DNA from: Embiotoca jacksoni
Taxonomy: Eukaryota; Chordata; Actinopteri; Embiotocidae
DNA length: 64,000 nucleotides
Assembly: GCA_022577435.1 (NCBI GenBank)
Contig: JAKOON010000023.1
Location: 434,001-498,000, forward strand
Reading direction: 5' to 3'
This document shows positions 30,720-58,701 of this stretch, piece by piece (position 1 is the stretch's first letter; each line of letters begins with the position of its first letter). The translations under genes were made by a program, and so were the position numbers. The notes under the pieces were generated by a model, which worked only from the letters and a program-made list of their open reading frames with translations, was not told where the DNA came from and made no database searches.

Positions 30720-31075
30720 TAAGCGAAAGCTGACGATACGAAGGGATGCGAAAGACGACCACGTGCGCTGTGTCCTCTCCATGGCGGGGTGGTAATATCT
30801 CCCTCGGGTGGGTTTTTTTGTTGTTGTTTTTGTTTGAAGAGGCGAAAGGAGACGTCGGCCGTTTCTGCCAAGGAAAGGCTAGACACGGCTAACGCTGCTA
30901 ACTGGTTAGCTACGGGCAAGGCTACCTCGGCATCCCTCAGCTGTGCGCTGGTCACGTGACATCGTGCTGCCTTCAAGGGGTCGTCAGCGACATCGGAGGG
31001 ATCGATATTTAATATTCGTTTTTTTTTTTTTTTAATCAATTATCAAAGAGGTAAGCGCGACAAGCATGCCGCCCA
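30720..31075 (-). promoter_or_regulatory. CpG-rich promoter of marchf2 with E-box/CLEAR palindrome
   Basis: Local GC and CpG content rises sharply compared with the flanks. GTCACGTGAC at 30951-30960 is a perfect palindrome matching the core bound by USF and MiT/TFE factors (CLEAR element). A second CACGTG lies at 30760-30765. The region directly precedes the inferred 5'UTR exon. The exact start site is unknown. Confidence 0.55.
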
Positions 31076-32018
31076 AGTCGGAATAAACGTGACATTTTGT
31101 GAAGGTGTTATGTTAACATGTGGGTCTTGTAAAAATGTATGTAACAAGTGGGGTATATAATCCCCTTTTTCTCATGACTCAATTTGAAACATCAGTCGGC
31201 TAAAGAACATCCAGTGACCTAAAACAAAGCAGATTAGAAATGAACACAAAACCCAGGATGTCTTCTGTGAAATCATGTCTTTATTTACTGTGTTTGAGCA
31301 ATGAAAACAACGACTGCTTCGGGAACGTTTACAACAGTAATCTCCGATGAGTCATTAATGAAGCGCACAGATCAAACGACACTATCAAAATATGCAGCCG
31401 TGCCTGTTTGGATACACATTGACGAAAATGTTTCAGTTTCTTTTCTTTCCTCTTTTACTGTCATTGGTTGTTTGATTTTTAGTGAGGGAAGGTGAACGAC
31501 CCCATTATCCTGCCGCTGAGAAAAACATCTGTAGTTGGCCATGTCAAAATGATACCGCCAGGCGGTGGCATTTAGTCAAGCCGCTCAAAGTGCTCCCTGC
31601 TGCTCTCGAGGTGTTTTAAAGAAGCTTTAGGGGGGCTGTTTTTTTTTTCCAAAGGTGAGGTTCACGGACATTTACAGCCGCGTAAAGGGGCTTTGAAGAG
31701 TTTGTCACAATTGTTACATGTACTTCATTGGAGTATTTTTTTTTAACCTTGTGCTACTCTATAGGCTACTTTGACACTACAACACGTAATAATCTGATAT
31801 ATATATATTTTACTTAATTACATATATATGACAACTAACATATTACTTTGCTGATTAACTTTCTAAAAACCTGAAAGCAAATCAAATATGATGCATTAGT
31901 TAATGACTTACTGAGAGTTGCAAGTAGAAACGTGTTGATGAGTCAGGTCAATGATATTTTTTTTTTAACATTTTTCTTTCTTTTTTTTTTTGCATCAACC
32001 ACCCAAAAGCAAACTCAG

Positions 32019-32052
<34 letters not shown>

Positions 32053-32151
32053 CCTGCTAAAACAAACAGTTTGAAAAGTCCACTTGACCTAGAGCTTGAG
32101 CAACTAATGCAGGCAGGTCTAGTTCTACTTTGGTCAGCCCACTCTCATGCT

Positions 32152-32190
32152 TTTGTTCTGTCCCTTTTATTCCAAAAGGGACAGAACAAA
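32152..32190. repeat. Perfect 17-bp hairpin with 5-nt loop
   Basis: The left arm TTTGTTCTGTCCCTTTT (32152-32168) is the exact reverse complement of the right arm (32174-32190), around the loop ATTCC. No known gene or element explains it. Confidence 0.9.
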
Positions 32191-32388
32191 GTTTTCTAAC
32201 TAGATGTACAAAATAACGCTGAAATTAAACTCGGCTGTAGAAGTATTCAAGACCATAATACTTATAAGACCCCATCATGAATTGTAAAATGTCTCTTTAA
32301 GCTAATAAAGTTATGGCCACATGTAATTTTTAAACTTTTGTAAATTTAACAGTATTTATTTTTGTCATATTGCCCTGCTTTACCTTTA

Positions 32389-32390
<2 letters not shown>

Positions 32391-32445
<55 letters not shown>

Positions 32446-32472
32446 GAGAGAGAGAGAGAGAGAGAGAGAGAG
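32391..32472. repeat. (CA)n-(GA)n compound microsatellite
   Basis: CA units at 32391-32442, then TA and (AG)n to 32472. Reading frames across it on both strands are repeat translation. Confidence 0.95.
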
Positions 32473-35299
32473 CATGTCTCTCATTAGTGACATTAGTTAT
32501 CCCACCCGTCTGTTTGGTCAAAGTCCAACAAAAATCCCGAGATACTACATCTCCACATGTGTGGGATATCAGGAGACATGTGTTAGTGGACTCTAACACC
32601 CATACCAACACACATGCACTGCTGTTTGGATGTTGGCGCAAATAATTACCTTCACACATTGAGTGACCATGATTTGAAATTGTGAGAAAACGAGTGAACT
32701 AATATTTCTTAGTATTCCTGAAATGATTAACAGTAAAATTCAGATCACGTGTGAGTTTGTCTTGTGTTTTTGGAATGGTTACTGCATTAATGATCCATTT
32801 CTGCTGTAACAAAGGAAACAAATATCTGAGAAAACCTGTTGGATGACAGAGATTCGAGCATTTGTCACAATAGTGTGTCAACATGCCAGAGAATGACCTG
32901 AAGGCTTCATCTACATTGACTGTGTAAATATGCTGGAATCACACACAGTTGGCCCCTTGATTTTTTTTATTTTTTTTATTTTTTTTTAGTTCTTTGTCAT
33001 ATTGCATTTCCCTCTCTTCAGCAGCTAAAACTCAAGCACAGAAAGGTGCATGTTCAATGTCTTTGTCAGATTTTAAGATATATTGTACTTAAATTTGACA
33101 TGCCTTTGACCTGGGCATTACTCACATACTCTATCATATTTATCTTGAACATCACAGAGAGAAATTGTGAGCGACAGCCAGATTGCATAACTTATTCAAA
33201 GCATTTTGCTTTCAATAATAGTATAATTCAGTTGCTGCACTTCCATCTCGTGATCCTTTAAACTGTTTGCAGGGGTCCTCGTGAGTACCAGAGGAAGGCA
33301 GTAATTCGGTTTCTGTCATTTTCCGATGTGCTCTTGTCCATATGAGAAGGACATTTGGACTGCGCTGCCTTTCTCACAATACAAATGCATATTCAATGTG
33401 CAATGTCCTATCTAAATATGTCTATCGTATGTTATTTCACTGTTGGTGAAATACCTGAGACCATTTAACCTGGTTCAACGCCATTCAGTAATGTTCTGGT
33501 GTCACTTTTCCATTGTCTTACAAGATTTATGTCCATCAATAGGGGCCATTTTGTGACTGTGTGCCACCTCTTCCTTCTTGAATACTCAAATAGCTACAAT
33601 AACTGGTGAAATTTGATGGAATTTCTCAGTACAGTACCAGTGTGTATCCATCAGAGGGTTTTTGATGTTTTGGACTTTCACCATATGCTGGCTGTAATGA
33701 CTTACAGGTAAAAAAAAAATAGTCCTGTAAAAACCCCACAAAAAAAACAAAAAAACATGAACCCGATCAAAGCACATTTAATCCTCAAAGCACATTTCAA
33801 ACATTACTGAGTGCAAATATTACGACAGAAAGAGCTTTTTAGTATAAATATTAAACAAAAGAAACAGCATTTGATATAAATATTTTCCTTTAAAATCTTA
33901 ATTTTAAGGCTTCACACTCATTGCACCCCAATAATGTTAAATGATAAGAGGCATACTCCCTTTCATCTGATATTGAATTAAATATCCTTCCAAGACCTCT
34001 GTGTCATGAGACCGGTGTGATTTCACTAATGCAGGACATGACATTATTGGTTTTGATGTCACAAATGTAAGCAGTGAAACCATGCACATGACTCCAACTT
34101 GTCATACTATGCATCCAATTACAAAACTGTGTAGATTTGTTCAGCTCCATTATTAAATCACTGACTATTCTGAGTCAGGTCAACTGACCAGCTTTCAGAA
34201 AAAAAAAAAAAAAAAATCCACTTTTATTTAAGATTATCTGAATGGGGAATCCATTGTACTGTACTAATGCTACAGTTTGACAGTTAGGTAATCTGTAGCC
34301 AATAATTTAAAAATGTGACAGAGCTACACTGACATGAATGTTTTCATGTCTGTAATTATTGTAACTCTTTAGATCTGCAAGCATTTACTCCCTTGAATAC
34401 CACGAACAAGACAGGAGTCTTTGTCAGAAGCCTGGTAGAATAACCACAATGTTTGTCCTGATAACATTAGTAAATTTAATAGACAGAGTCCAGTTTGATC
34501 AATTATCAGCCCACTTGCTTTTCCCAAACCTGTCTAAAACAAAAAGTTAAATTTGTCATTCTCAATGTGCAATGCAGGCTCAAGTTTTAACATCACACTT
34601 GTCTATATGCTGTCTGTTGGACCATGATAGGCTTCCACACTATGATATCACAAAGGTTCACACTTTAAACTCAGATTTAAGTGAGCCTGGAAAAGCTATA
34701 CACTTTCAGCAGATGAATCTGACAACAGCTTTCTTTTGTCAAGCTCCACACATAGACTAGGCCTATATTATTCTGTACAGTCAAGATCAAACATTCAGGA
34801 GAGGTAAAAGACAATTTTGAGTGGAGGGGAATCTTTTAAATTATACCTAACAAGATGGCATTTTAAACTACTTTATTACACTGATGGAAAAAAAAAATCA
34901 TATAAACATCTCAGACCACTGGCATGCAAAATTACCCGCATGGATAAATACACATAAAACTAGTAAAAGGATAAGGCCCATGTCAATAAGCAACCTAAAA
35001 TTAAAGGCTAAGCACGTTTTTGATTAACTTTATATGTTGCTTGAATAGTGGTTGTCCAACCTTATGTATGTTTTTTTTTTATTTTTTTTTATGCTGATTT
35101 ATGTGTATGTCTGACAATAGATATTTTTTTGTCTCAAGTCTGGTTTACAAAAGAGATCTGGATTTCTATGTGTCAACCACAACAACAGCAAACATGTCCT
35201 TGTACTGACAGACCCAACTGTGTCAGGATTAATCTTTGAGAAGCTGCGCTTAAACATAATGCAGCTCTGATTCATTCAATGCTGAGCATGTGAACAGTG

Positions 35300-35795
35300 C
35301 ATGATCAGGGATGAGACGTCATGACGTCACGCGCCAGGCAGACCAATAGCAGCGTCAGTTTCCAGCCTATGGGTGTGCAGTAAATACTATGCGCCCTGCC
35401 TCCTGTCGTCTAGCTGCAGCGATGAAAGCAGAGGAGACAATCAAGTCAAACCCGTGGATGTGCCATACAACCGATTATTAGACCTGATTTATTCTACTGC
35501 CAGCAGTCAGCTTGGTGAGCTCGTAGCTCTTAGTGGAAGATACAGGATATCTGTCAGACGGGAACCTGTGCGAGCTGAGAGGGGGGTGGGGGGGAGAGAG
35601 GTTTGTCGGCCCACTGCAGTCTGAATCACCGGAGATTCGCCCGGCCCCATCGCTGGTTATTCATCGACGCCGTCTTGTCTGTCGAGGTGCGGATCCTCTT
35701 GGAGGCAGAAAGCAACGGGAAGGTACGGGAACCGAGCCCGTGTTCGACCCTCTGCCGCAGCCCGAGGCGAGCTGCTGGGCAGAGCATGCTAAATA
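35300..35795 (+). promoter_or_regulatory. Promoter and 5'UTR of slc25a36
   Basis: A CpG-rich block directly before the start codon. It has a CCAAT box (GACCAATAGCAGCG, 35341) and a TGACGTCA CRE palindrome at about 35321-35328. Reading frames at 35373-35624 and 35533-35908 in this block are GC-rich 5'UTR without protein resemblance. Confidence 0.55.
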
Positions 35796-51789
<15,994 letters not shown>

Positions 51790-54660
51790 CCCACCACGAA
51801 TGTCTCCGTTCTGCTTGAAAGGGGAGTCAGTTAGCAAATGACTGAGAAGGATGCCCTTGGAACAGTGGGTATGAAATGTCAAAATGAAGACCAAAGGAAG
51901 CCTGAAGATACGCTGGTGGACCAGAAAAAGATCAAATAAAAAAAGATGAGGAAAATAGAATATGATATCATATCGTCACCATCCACCTGCAGTTCCCATT
52001 GTCAGATAGCTGGAACAAATAGAGGGCGCCTTACTTCACAGAAGAGGTAATGTGGTTAAGGAGAGGAGAGAGGAGGCACTGGTAGGAAAGACACAAACAG
52101 TTTAGCACCTGTTAAAGCTCTGAAAGATACAATTTTATTCAACTTCAGTGGCCTTAACAGAAAGGGGTTAGTTTGCATCCAAAACAACTTTTTTTTCACT
52201 CGTATTGTAGGAGGGAAATGCTTGGAGGTGATTAAACTTAACAGGATAAATGAAAACTAAATGTCAGTCCGTTTCAATGAATCCAAGAATCTCTACTCCG
52301 CACTATCTATCTGTACTAGCCCGCTCTCGCTTCAGTGCTATGAGACTGCTGTACGGTTATTTCACTAGCAGTTGAGGAATGCTCACCTAAGGTAGACTGT
52401 CAGAAGGACAGAGATGTCTAAGTTCCCACCCATCTTTGCACCACAGAAAGTGTGGCTTCAAGCATTCTCCTCTGAACTCTGAAGCTCTTACACAATGGTG
52501 GCCTTGGTGACGGTAACGTGAGCACATTAGACGTTAAAAAGCTCATTTCCGATCAGTATTTTATCCCTCTCTGGCTCAGTACCTGGTGGTGACGTGGTTT
52601 GGCTGAAGTTGGCCTTCAGTGTTGACAGTTTGTCTTTATTAAAGCTGAAATAAAATGGTTTTCAGTGCTAGCTTCTGCCTCCAGTCGCTGCTCAGGACGT
52701 AACAAAATCTTGTATGAAAACATGAGTCCAGCGTGTCCTTTTTTGAGATGTGAAGTGTGCGACTGTCCAAAAAGGTACCAGGTATCTTTTATTAGAGCGA
52801 CGCTACTTGAATATAATGTGACGGTTAGGGGAAATTTTCGGAGTGGGAGAATACTAATGAGGTTTTATCACCCCACAGCCTGTTTGTGTGCAAGTATGTC
52901 TGTATATGTGTTTGTACAACCGGCTGGATGATCTGTTTTAGTGAATATGTGTGTGTGTTTGTGTGTCTGCAGTCATGTGTGCCTGCATGTATAATGAATA
53001 TCTACTCCAGACTTCCCTCCACTAACTATTAATCTTGCAACACACTGCGGTTTGGAGTGTGGAAAAGCTCCCGCGAGACGCTGGGAGCTTTCATTCCCAC
53101 TCTCATGTCAGTCCTTCCTTCCAGTGGCTTCCAACTGACCTGATAACATGCACTTTTTGTGGCCTTTTAGGGCTTGTGCTTTGCATTTTATTGTGTGGAC
53201 AGTTCAAACCTGTACATTGTAAAAGAAAAAAAAGTATTACTGTATATCAAAATGGTATTTTGCGCAACTGTTCTTATAGCAGATATATTGTACAGTTTAG
53301 AGTTTTCAGTAGTTGTGAAGGTTGTCCAGATGTTTGTATATAATATAGATACAGTATATGCATATCAGTTGCTGTTCTTCTTCCTTAGGTCCATTCATAA
53401 CCATGCCGTAGTTTGCATTTGTAAATCACTGTTTTCATTGTTGTGCAATTGAACCTGGTTTTGACATGGAACGCTGACCTGAATATTGATGTCGCTTGAC
53501 GGATGTTTCTCGTGTTTGTATGTTGCTATAAGCTGTCACACAAACGTGTGCTTAGATGAGCTCTAACAAATGCTGCAAAACAAATGCAGAAATGGAGGCA
53601 TTCGAGCTGGAGCATTGGTCAGTCGTTTTACAGCGTTCTTAAAAAGTGTTTCGGTTCGCAAAGTTTGGATGTTTCCGTCATATAGGAGGTTTACATGGTT
53701 CCTTACTTTCTTTGAGCAACCTGTTCTGAATATTACAATAGAGGTGTTTTAATGTGAGAGTTCAAGAACTGGAATCATCTTTCTACGATACAGTGCAGAA
53801 TATACAAAGCTACTTTAAATGGTTAAAAATGTGCTAAAAAAATGTGAGCTTTTCAGAAAAAGTTAACCTGTTACTGAAGAGGCTTATTGGCAAGGGAGCG
53901 TAACTGTACCCTTTAAATCAGTTCAAGCTCACATTGCACACATAAAAAACAATCTTCTTTGAAAATTTGGCACACGCATGTTCACATTGTTTCTAAGCAC
54001 CTCATTAAATTTCCCTTGAATACTTCTGTTCATTATCAAAACGTTCTCAATGTGACATTTAAGAAATGTGTTGAGCCTCCACATTCTTTCTATCCTAGCT
54101 GCTGTGATTTTAGTGCACTCATGCTCCTTATAAAGATTATACACGCACAGTTTCCATGTTAAAGAAAGTATAATGTTCCTGCACAATTAGAAAATCAAAT
54201 GCTTTAATGCATGATGTTCTTGAACGCTCTCAGTTTCCCCCTATGTTGCAGTATCATTTCAGAGGCAAACTGAGGGGTTGTAACTGGTAATAACTATTGA
54301 TTTTCAGTCTCCATTGACATGTCACTAATCCTACCCTTTGCTGTTGGTAAAAAATAAATAAAAAATCTGACATCCATTGTTTGTAAAACAGAGCTCTATA
54401 ATACTTGAGGTTACACTACCAAAATGTGACATGAACAGACAACTGGACAAACGGTGCAAACATTTCACTTAATCTTTTACCTCTCATTTCAGTGTCTGTG
54501 TGCAATTGAGTGTCTTTACCCTGTACGCTTGGACAGGATGCAACCTCAAGCAAGGTTCAGTGAAACCCAGAAGATTGTTGTTTTTTTTTTGCCAGCTCAG
54601 TCATTAATGTGCTGTTTTGTTTGTTTTTAAACACAAAAGTAAATAAACAACATTTGCAAC
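51790..54660 (+). other. 3'UTR of slc25a36
   Basis: AATAAA at 52649-52654 would end a 0.9-kb 3'UTR. A distal AATAAA at 54642-54647 would give about 2.9 kb, and AT-rich sequence without repeats between them is consistent with a long alternative 3'UTR. No coding frame with resemblance is present. Confidence 0.5.
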
Positions 54661-56100
54661 TAAAATGATATCCACTTTTTTATTATTTACTTGTTTATAA
54701 GCATGGTTGCTGCAGAAATATTTGAAGTTTGTAGCCCCTTGAGTTGAAAACAAAAATCCAATAAACTGTATTTACCTATTAGCTCCACCAGGAGGAGCCA
54801 GATTACTTCTGATAAAACTGACCAGCGCAGAAATTCTATTTACTAAATTCCCTTATTTCGGTTTTCAAGTCAAAATGAAAATATAATTGCAATCCATTTA
54901 AGGTCGGTGTTGCACGTATTGTCGTGATCATTTTCATGCTCAATTATTAAAGAATCGATTTCTGTTTAGTTCTCTGTAATGCTCGTGTAACACCGTACAC
55001 GGATATGATCAATATACCTGGGTAGATGGGTATTAGGATAATCCATCATCACACAAGTAGTGGCTGGAAGCAGTGATTTATATTAAGAAAATTACCACAA
55101 GACATTAGTTTGTATTGATCCTGCCGTGCAGCTGTTTTGACCTGTTCAGCAGCACTAAAGGTGCACGGCGCACATGACCCGTTACAACTTGATGCAAATC
55201 AATCAGCCCGGCTCTGTTTTACTCACACAAATAAGACAGATTTGTGGATATTGCAACTGAAAAATTCACAGATTCTTGAAGTTAAATATCTCAATTGACT
55301 TCCACTTAACAGCCCGCTGATTTGTTAGACTTAGTCGGAAACAATAATCTAAGATGCACTCAAGAACACAAGCGTGGGGATAATGATGCATTCAAGTACT
55401 GTCGGAATCCTGTAAGATTTTAATTGTAAAAAGTAGAAAAAGAGAGCGCATATTTAAGGCTACTTCTGTCAAAGATTATATTCATATTTAGAGAAAGTAC
55501 CCCTCTGATGTTTTAGATCTAAAGGGTGGCCGAGCTAAGATAGCAGCAGAGCATACAACCCGAATCATACCTGCAAAAGAAAATATCCATGTGCTCACAA
55601 CTGAATATTTGTAGTTAGATAATTTGGCAATTAGCTAAATTCTGAAATATCTTGAAGTGGCAGTATGGATGCACACTTACTGAAGGAATTTGAAGTGTCT
55701 TTTATAATAACTGTGGAAGCCGGAAGTTTCAGTGATAATGAATAACATAAAGTTGGAGTGTTGAAAAGTGAAACTTCAGAATTGGTTTATATGTAATAGA
55801 TTACATTTCATGAAAAATAAACATGGAATAAAATCATAAAAACGCAAACAGATAGACACAGTTATAAAAATCCTGATGAAATTAAAACATCGGCATCTGT
55901 AGGCCTATATATCTTTTGCAAAGGTTTGCTGTTATCATTATCACTGTTATAGTGGTAATAGTAATGGTAGAAGTAATGGTGGCCCAATAGTAATGGTAAC
56001 AGTAATAGTATTGCCAATATTTGTGTACCTTTCTAGGAATTGGCACTTCGGGACATAGTGGTCAAGCGTAGCTCGTGAACGCACCATCAGACGCAGAACC
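54661..56100. other. Intergenic spacer, no gene seen
   Basis: AT-rich. A stretch of imperfect GTAATA/GTAATGGTA units lies at about 55930-56010. Nothing else is recognised. Confidence 0.6.
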
Positions 56101-56109
56101 AATAGCCTG

Positions 56110-56362
56110 AGAGCAGACAGCTGCGTCTCAGCTGAGGCGGCCAATCAACGCTCGTTGTGCGGAGTAAATGGACACTGAGCATCGGCTCCCTGGATGTGTC
56201 GAGCTGCTGTTTACTGCAACAAAGAAACCGTCGCTACAATCGCTGTAACGTTTGTACCAGCGCCGGAATAACGCTGTTGTGAACAGCGGAGAAGAGGAGA
56301 CGCCTCGGTTCTTCTAGTCTCGTGGAGAAATCCTCCTAAAGAAAGTGCCGTTTGGAGACGCG
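56110..56362 (+). other. Probable promoter and 5'UTR exon, likely of spsb4
   Basis: A CpG-rich block in an AT-rich setting has a CCAAT box (GGCCAATCAACG at about 56139) and ends in GACGCG|GTGAGT, a strong donor with the last exon base at 56362. No coding sequence follows inside the window. In human, SPSB4 lies next to SLC25A36 on the same strand and has a non-coding first exon before a long intron. The naming is by position only. Confidence 0.45.
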
Positions 56363-57884
56363 GTGAGTTTCTGTTCGGTGAGTGTTTCTCTGTTAACACC
56401 GGGTTTTAAGCACTTGCAGGAAGGCGAGCAGAATGTAGTATTTTTTTTCTTCAAAAAGTCTCTTCAGTCCACTTTGAATTGCATGAATACAAATTTTACA
56501 CCCGACTTTTTTTTTTTTCTATGCTTATTTCTATGCTTTCTTTTAGTTTTGCGCCTCTTGCGAAAGCATAGCAGTCTGATAAAGTTTTCACAGCTTTCAT
56601 CATCATCAGCAACGCTTAGTAAAACATTACCAGGATGTGCATGAACTCATGTGCTGGTGTGCGTCTGCATTTTGACATCACACTGATGTCGCCTCATCAC
56701 AGAGTAATGGGATGGAGAGGTTGACTGACTGCGTCTCTGTACTGCTTGAGTCTTGTGTGTAGCAATATCGAATAATCATCAAAGCAGTTAGTGCCTTTTA
56801 AACTTACTATTATTTAAAAATCATTCATTTCTAAGAACTAAATCAGTTCACATCAGAACAGAAATGCCTCAAAAAGTGTACTTGTTTTTAGAGAGTTATC
56901 GCTTTTGGTTTATACAAATGTATTTTGGCAGAGTCACAACTCCTTTCCTGTCTGTACTCTACAACTGATCAGCTCTCTCTCTCTGTTCAGGCTAGTGGCT
57001 GCACCTTGACATTTACGGTGCTAAGATGTGTAGGGTTACAGCGACATGGAGGATGGAGAGTGCATGGTGAGAGCGGGGAGGGGAGGAGAGAGAGAAAAGG
57101 AGTAGGTAGAGATGCAGTGTGAGAGGAGAGGAGAGGAGAAGAGAGGGCTCTGGAAACTGGACAGAGTGGGAGGACACACGGGTAATATGAAAAAAGAAAA
57201 GTGTTGGTCTGCATCTTGATGGATGAGCTGTCAACATATGGGAGGGAGGTGGTCTGGAGGGGGAGAGACGGTGGGATAGAGAGATGGAGTAGGAGGAGGG
57301 GACGGTGCATTGTACCAGTGACAGAGGGTCATTTATCTGTCTGCTGGATCTGACCAGCCAGTCACTACGGGAGGTCAGGCTGTTCACCAGCGTCTCTCCT
57401 CAGCGCCGGGGTCTCTTTTGTTCCCTCACACCTTCCATTCATACTTCCCCACTTACCATCTCATCTGTTTCTGCTTCCACTACTCTTCCTGTGGTGCCCC
57501 AATGTCCCTTTTTTTTTTTTGTCTCCTGCCCTCCTAACCCTTCTTCTTTCTTGCCTCTCGAACTTATGGACAGTTTATCTATGTACGCTTAAACTGCTTT
57601 CAGCTTACACAAATGTCTGTTAAAGTCACAATCAGTGGCCAAATGAGGTTGCACTGTGGTTACTGATGAAAGCTCTTGCTTTGGCGGTATTACGAACTGA
57701 ACAAGTTTGGTGTCCGTGGCGTCATTCCTGGGAAAAATCAGACATGCTGTCCATCCCCCGCAGCAGGGATGGGACATGATTTTCAAATCTACGAAATGCC
57801 GTTGATATACAACAAATCAATTGATATGTGTGACTATCGTTTTTTCTTATTTCCCGTTTTTACCAACAACTTGTTACTCCCGTC

Positions 57885-57935
57885 AGAAGGTGGCGGTAAA
57901 GCTGTCTGCCAACGACATATGGAGAAGAAGAACAC
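57885..57935 (+). mobile_element. Short retroelement 3' tail fragment
   Basis: AGAAGGTGGCGGTAAAGCTG, then TGCCAACGAC and GGAGAAGAAGAA, resembles the AGGTGGCGGTAATGCACC ... GAAGAAGAAG tail of an abundant fish retroelement, as I recall it. Only the tail is visible. Confidence 0.4.
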
Positions 57936-58224
57936 GTTGCTACCAGGTAAAACTGTGTCGCAGAGAGATTAGATGTGATGGTGCGAACAGCAGAAACATG
58001 CAAAGATGACTTCAAAAAAGCAAATGAGGATGAGATGCAGTACAAACTCTGCTGGTAAAGCTTGCATACAATAGTACATTTTTAATCGGCTAGTCATTGT
58101 AACTTTAGCTGATTTTTACTATTTCACCTGACAGCTGAAATACTCTTCAGCACTTGAACATACAGACACTTCAGCTTTTTCTGGCGCTTCAACCGCCTTC
58201 AGCCTCAAACACATTAACTGACAC

Positions 58225-58430
58225 AACATCTTATAATTGGCTGGACTTCCCTATAAATGCGAATGTCTGTCACTGACTGAGCGACCAACGCTACACCATT
58301 AGTCGGTCGTATGTCGTATGACTGACTGGTGAAGTCACCATTGTTTGGCTGAATGCCGTGACTTCCTGTTTCCCTTTCAATTCAAAAGCCCTCTAGCATT
58401 TCATACATGGTCCAGTCAAATATTAGGGTT
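58225..58430 (+). repeat. Copy 2 of an unclassified diverged repeat
   Basis: Shares ordered words with 50862-51225: TGGCTGGACTTC, GTCTGTCACTGACTGAGCGAC, GAATGCCGTGACT, CAAAAGCCCTCTAGCATTTC, GGTCCAGTCAAATA. It is shorter than copy 1. Confidence 0.4.
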
Positions 58431-58635
58431 TGTCCGAGTCTAATTATTATTTCACTGAATGGTTCAAATTCTCCAACTGACATGCCAGTGGCTGTTTATC
58501 TGCTGCATAAACTTCAGCTGAACTTTCAATTTTTTTTTTTATCGCGCACAGTTAGACTAATATTTCAACAGTTGTTTTTTTTTATCGCTTAAATAAATCC
58601 TACACATTTTTCTCTCTCCTCCATTGCTCATTCAG

Positions 58636-58636
<1 letters not shown>

Positions 58637-58699
<63 letters not shown>
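58637..58699. repeat. (TC)n microsatellite, about 31 units
   Basis: Pure TC run. The Arg-Glu repeat frame on the minus strand is an artefact of it. Confidence 0.97.

Positions 58700-58701
<2 letters not shown>

Larger units (their letters stand above)
28562..31040 (-). other. marchf2: 5'UTR intron and 5'UTR exon of marchf2
   Basis: The coding exon probably starts at 28562 (acceptor ACCCTCAG|CTGAGT, six bases before the ATG). A CpG-rich block beginning near 30.6 kb ends on the minus strand in CCGTCGG|GTGAGT, with the last exon base at 30582. This makes a likely 5'UTR exon from somewhere near 30.7-31.0 kb down to 30582. The ~2-kb intron between is full of repeats: a nested pair at 28.83-29.55 kb, A-runs, a G-run and TA repeats. 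Confidence 0.5.
31076..35320. other. Intergenic spacer between marchf2 and slc25a36
   Basis: Head-to-head spacer with no gene seen. It contains long A-runs (about 32023-32051), a perfect hairpin at 32152-32190, a CA/GA microsatellite at 32391-32472, a T/AT-rich run at about 32960-32990, and A-runs at about 34200. Confidence 0.65.
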
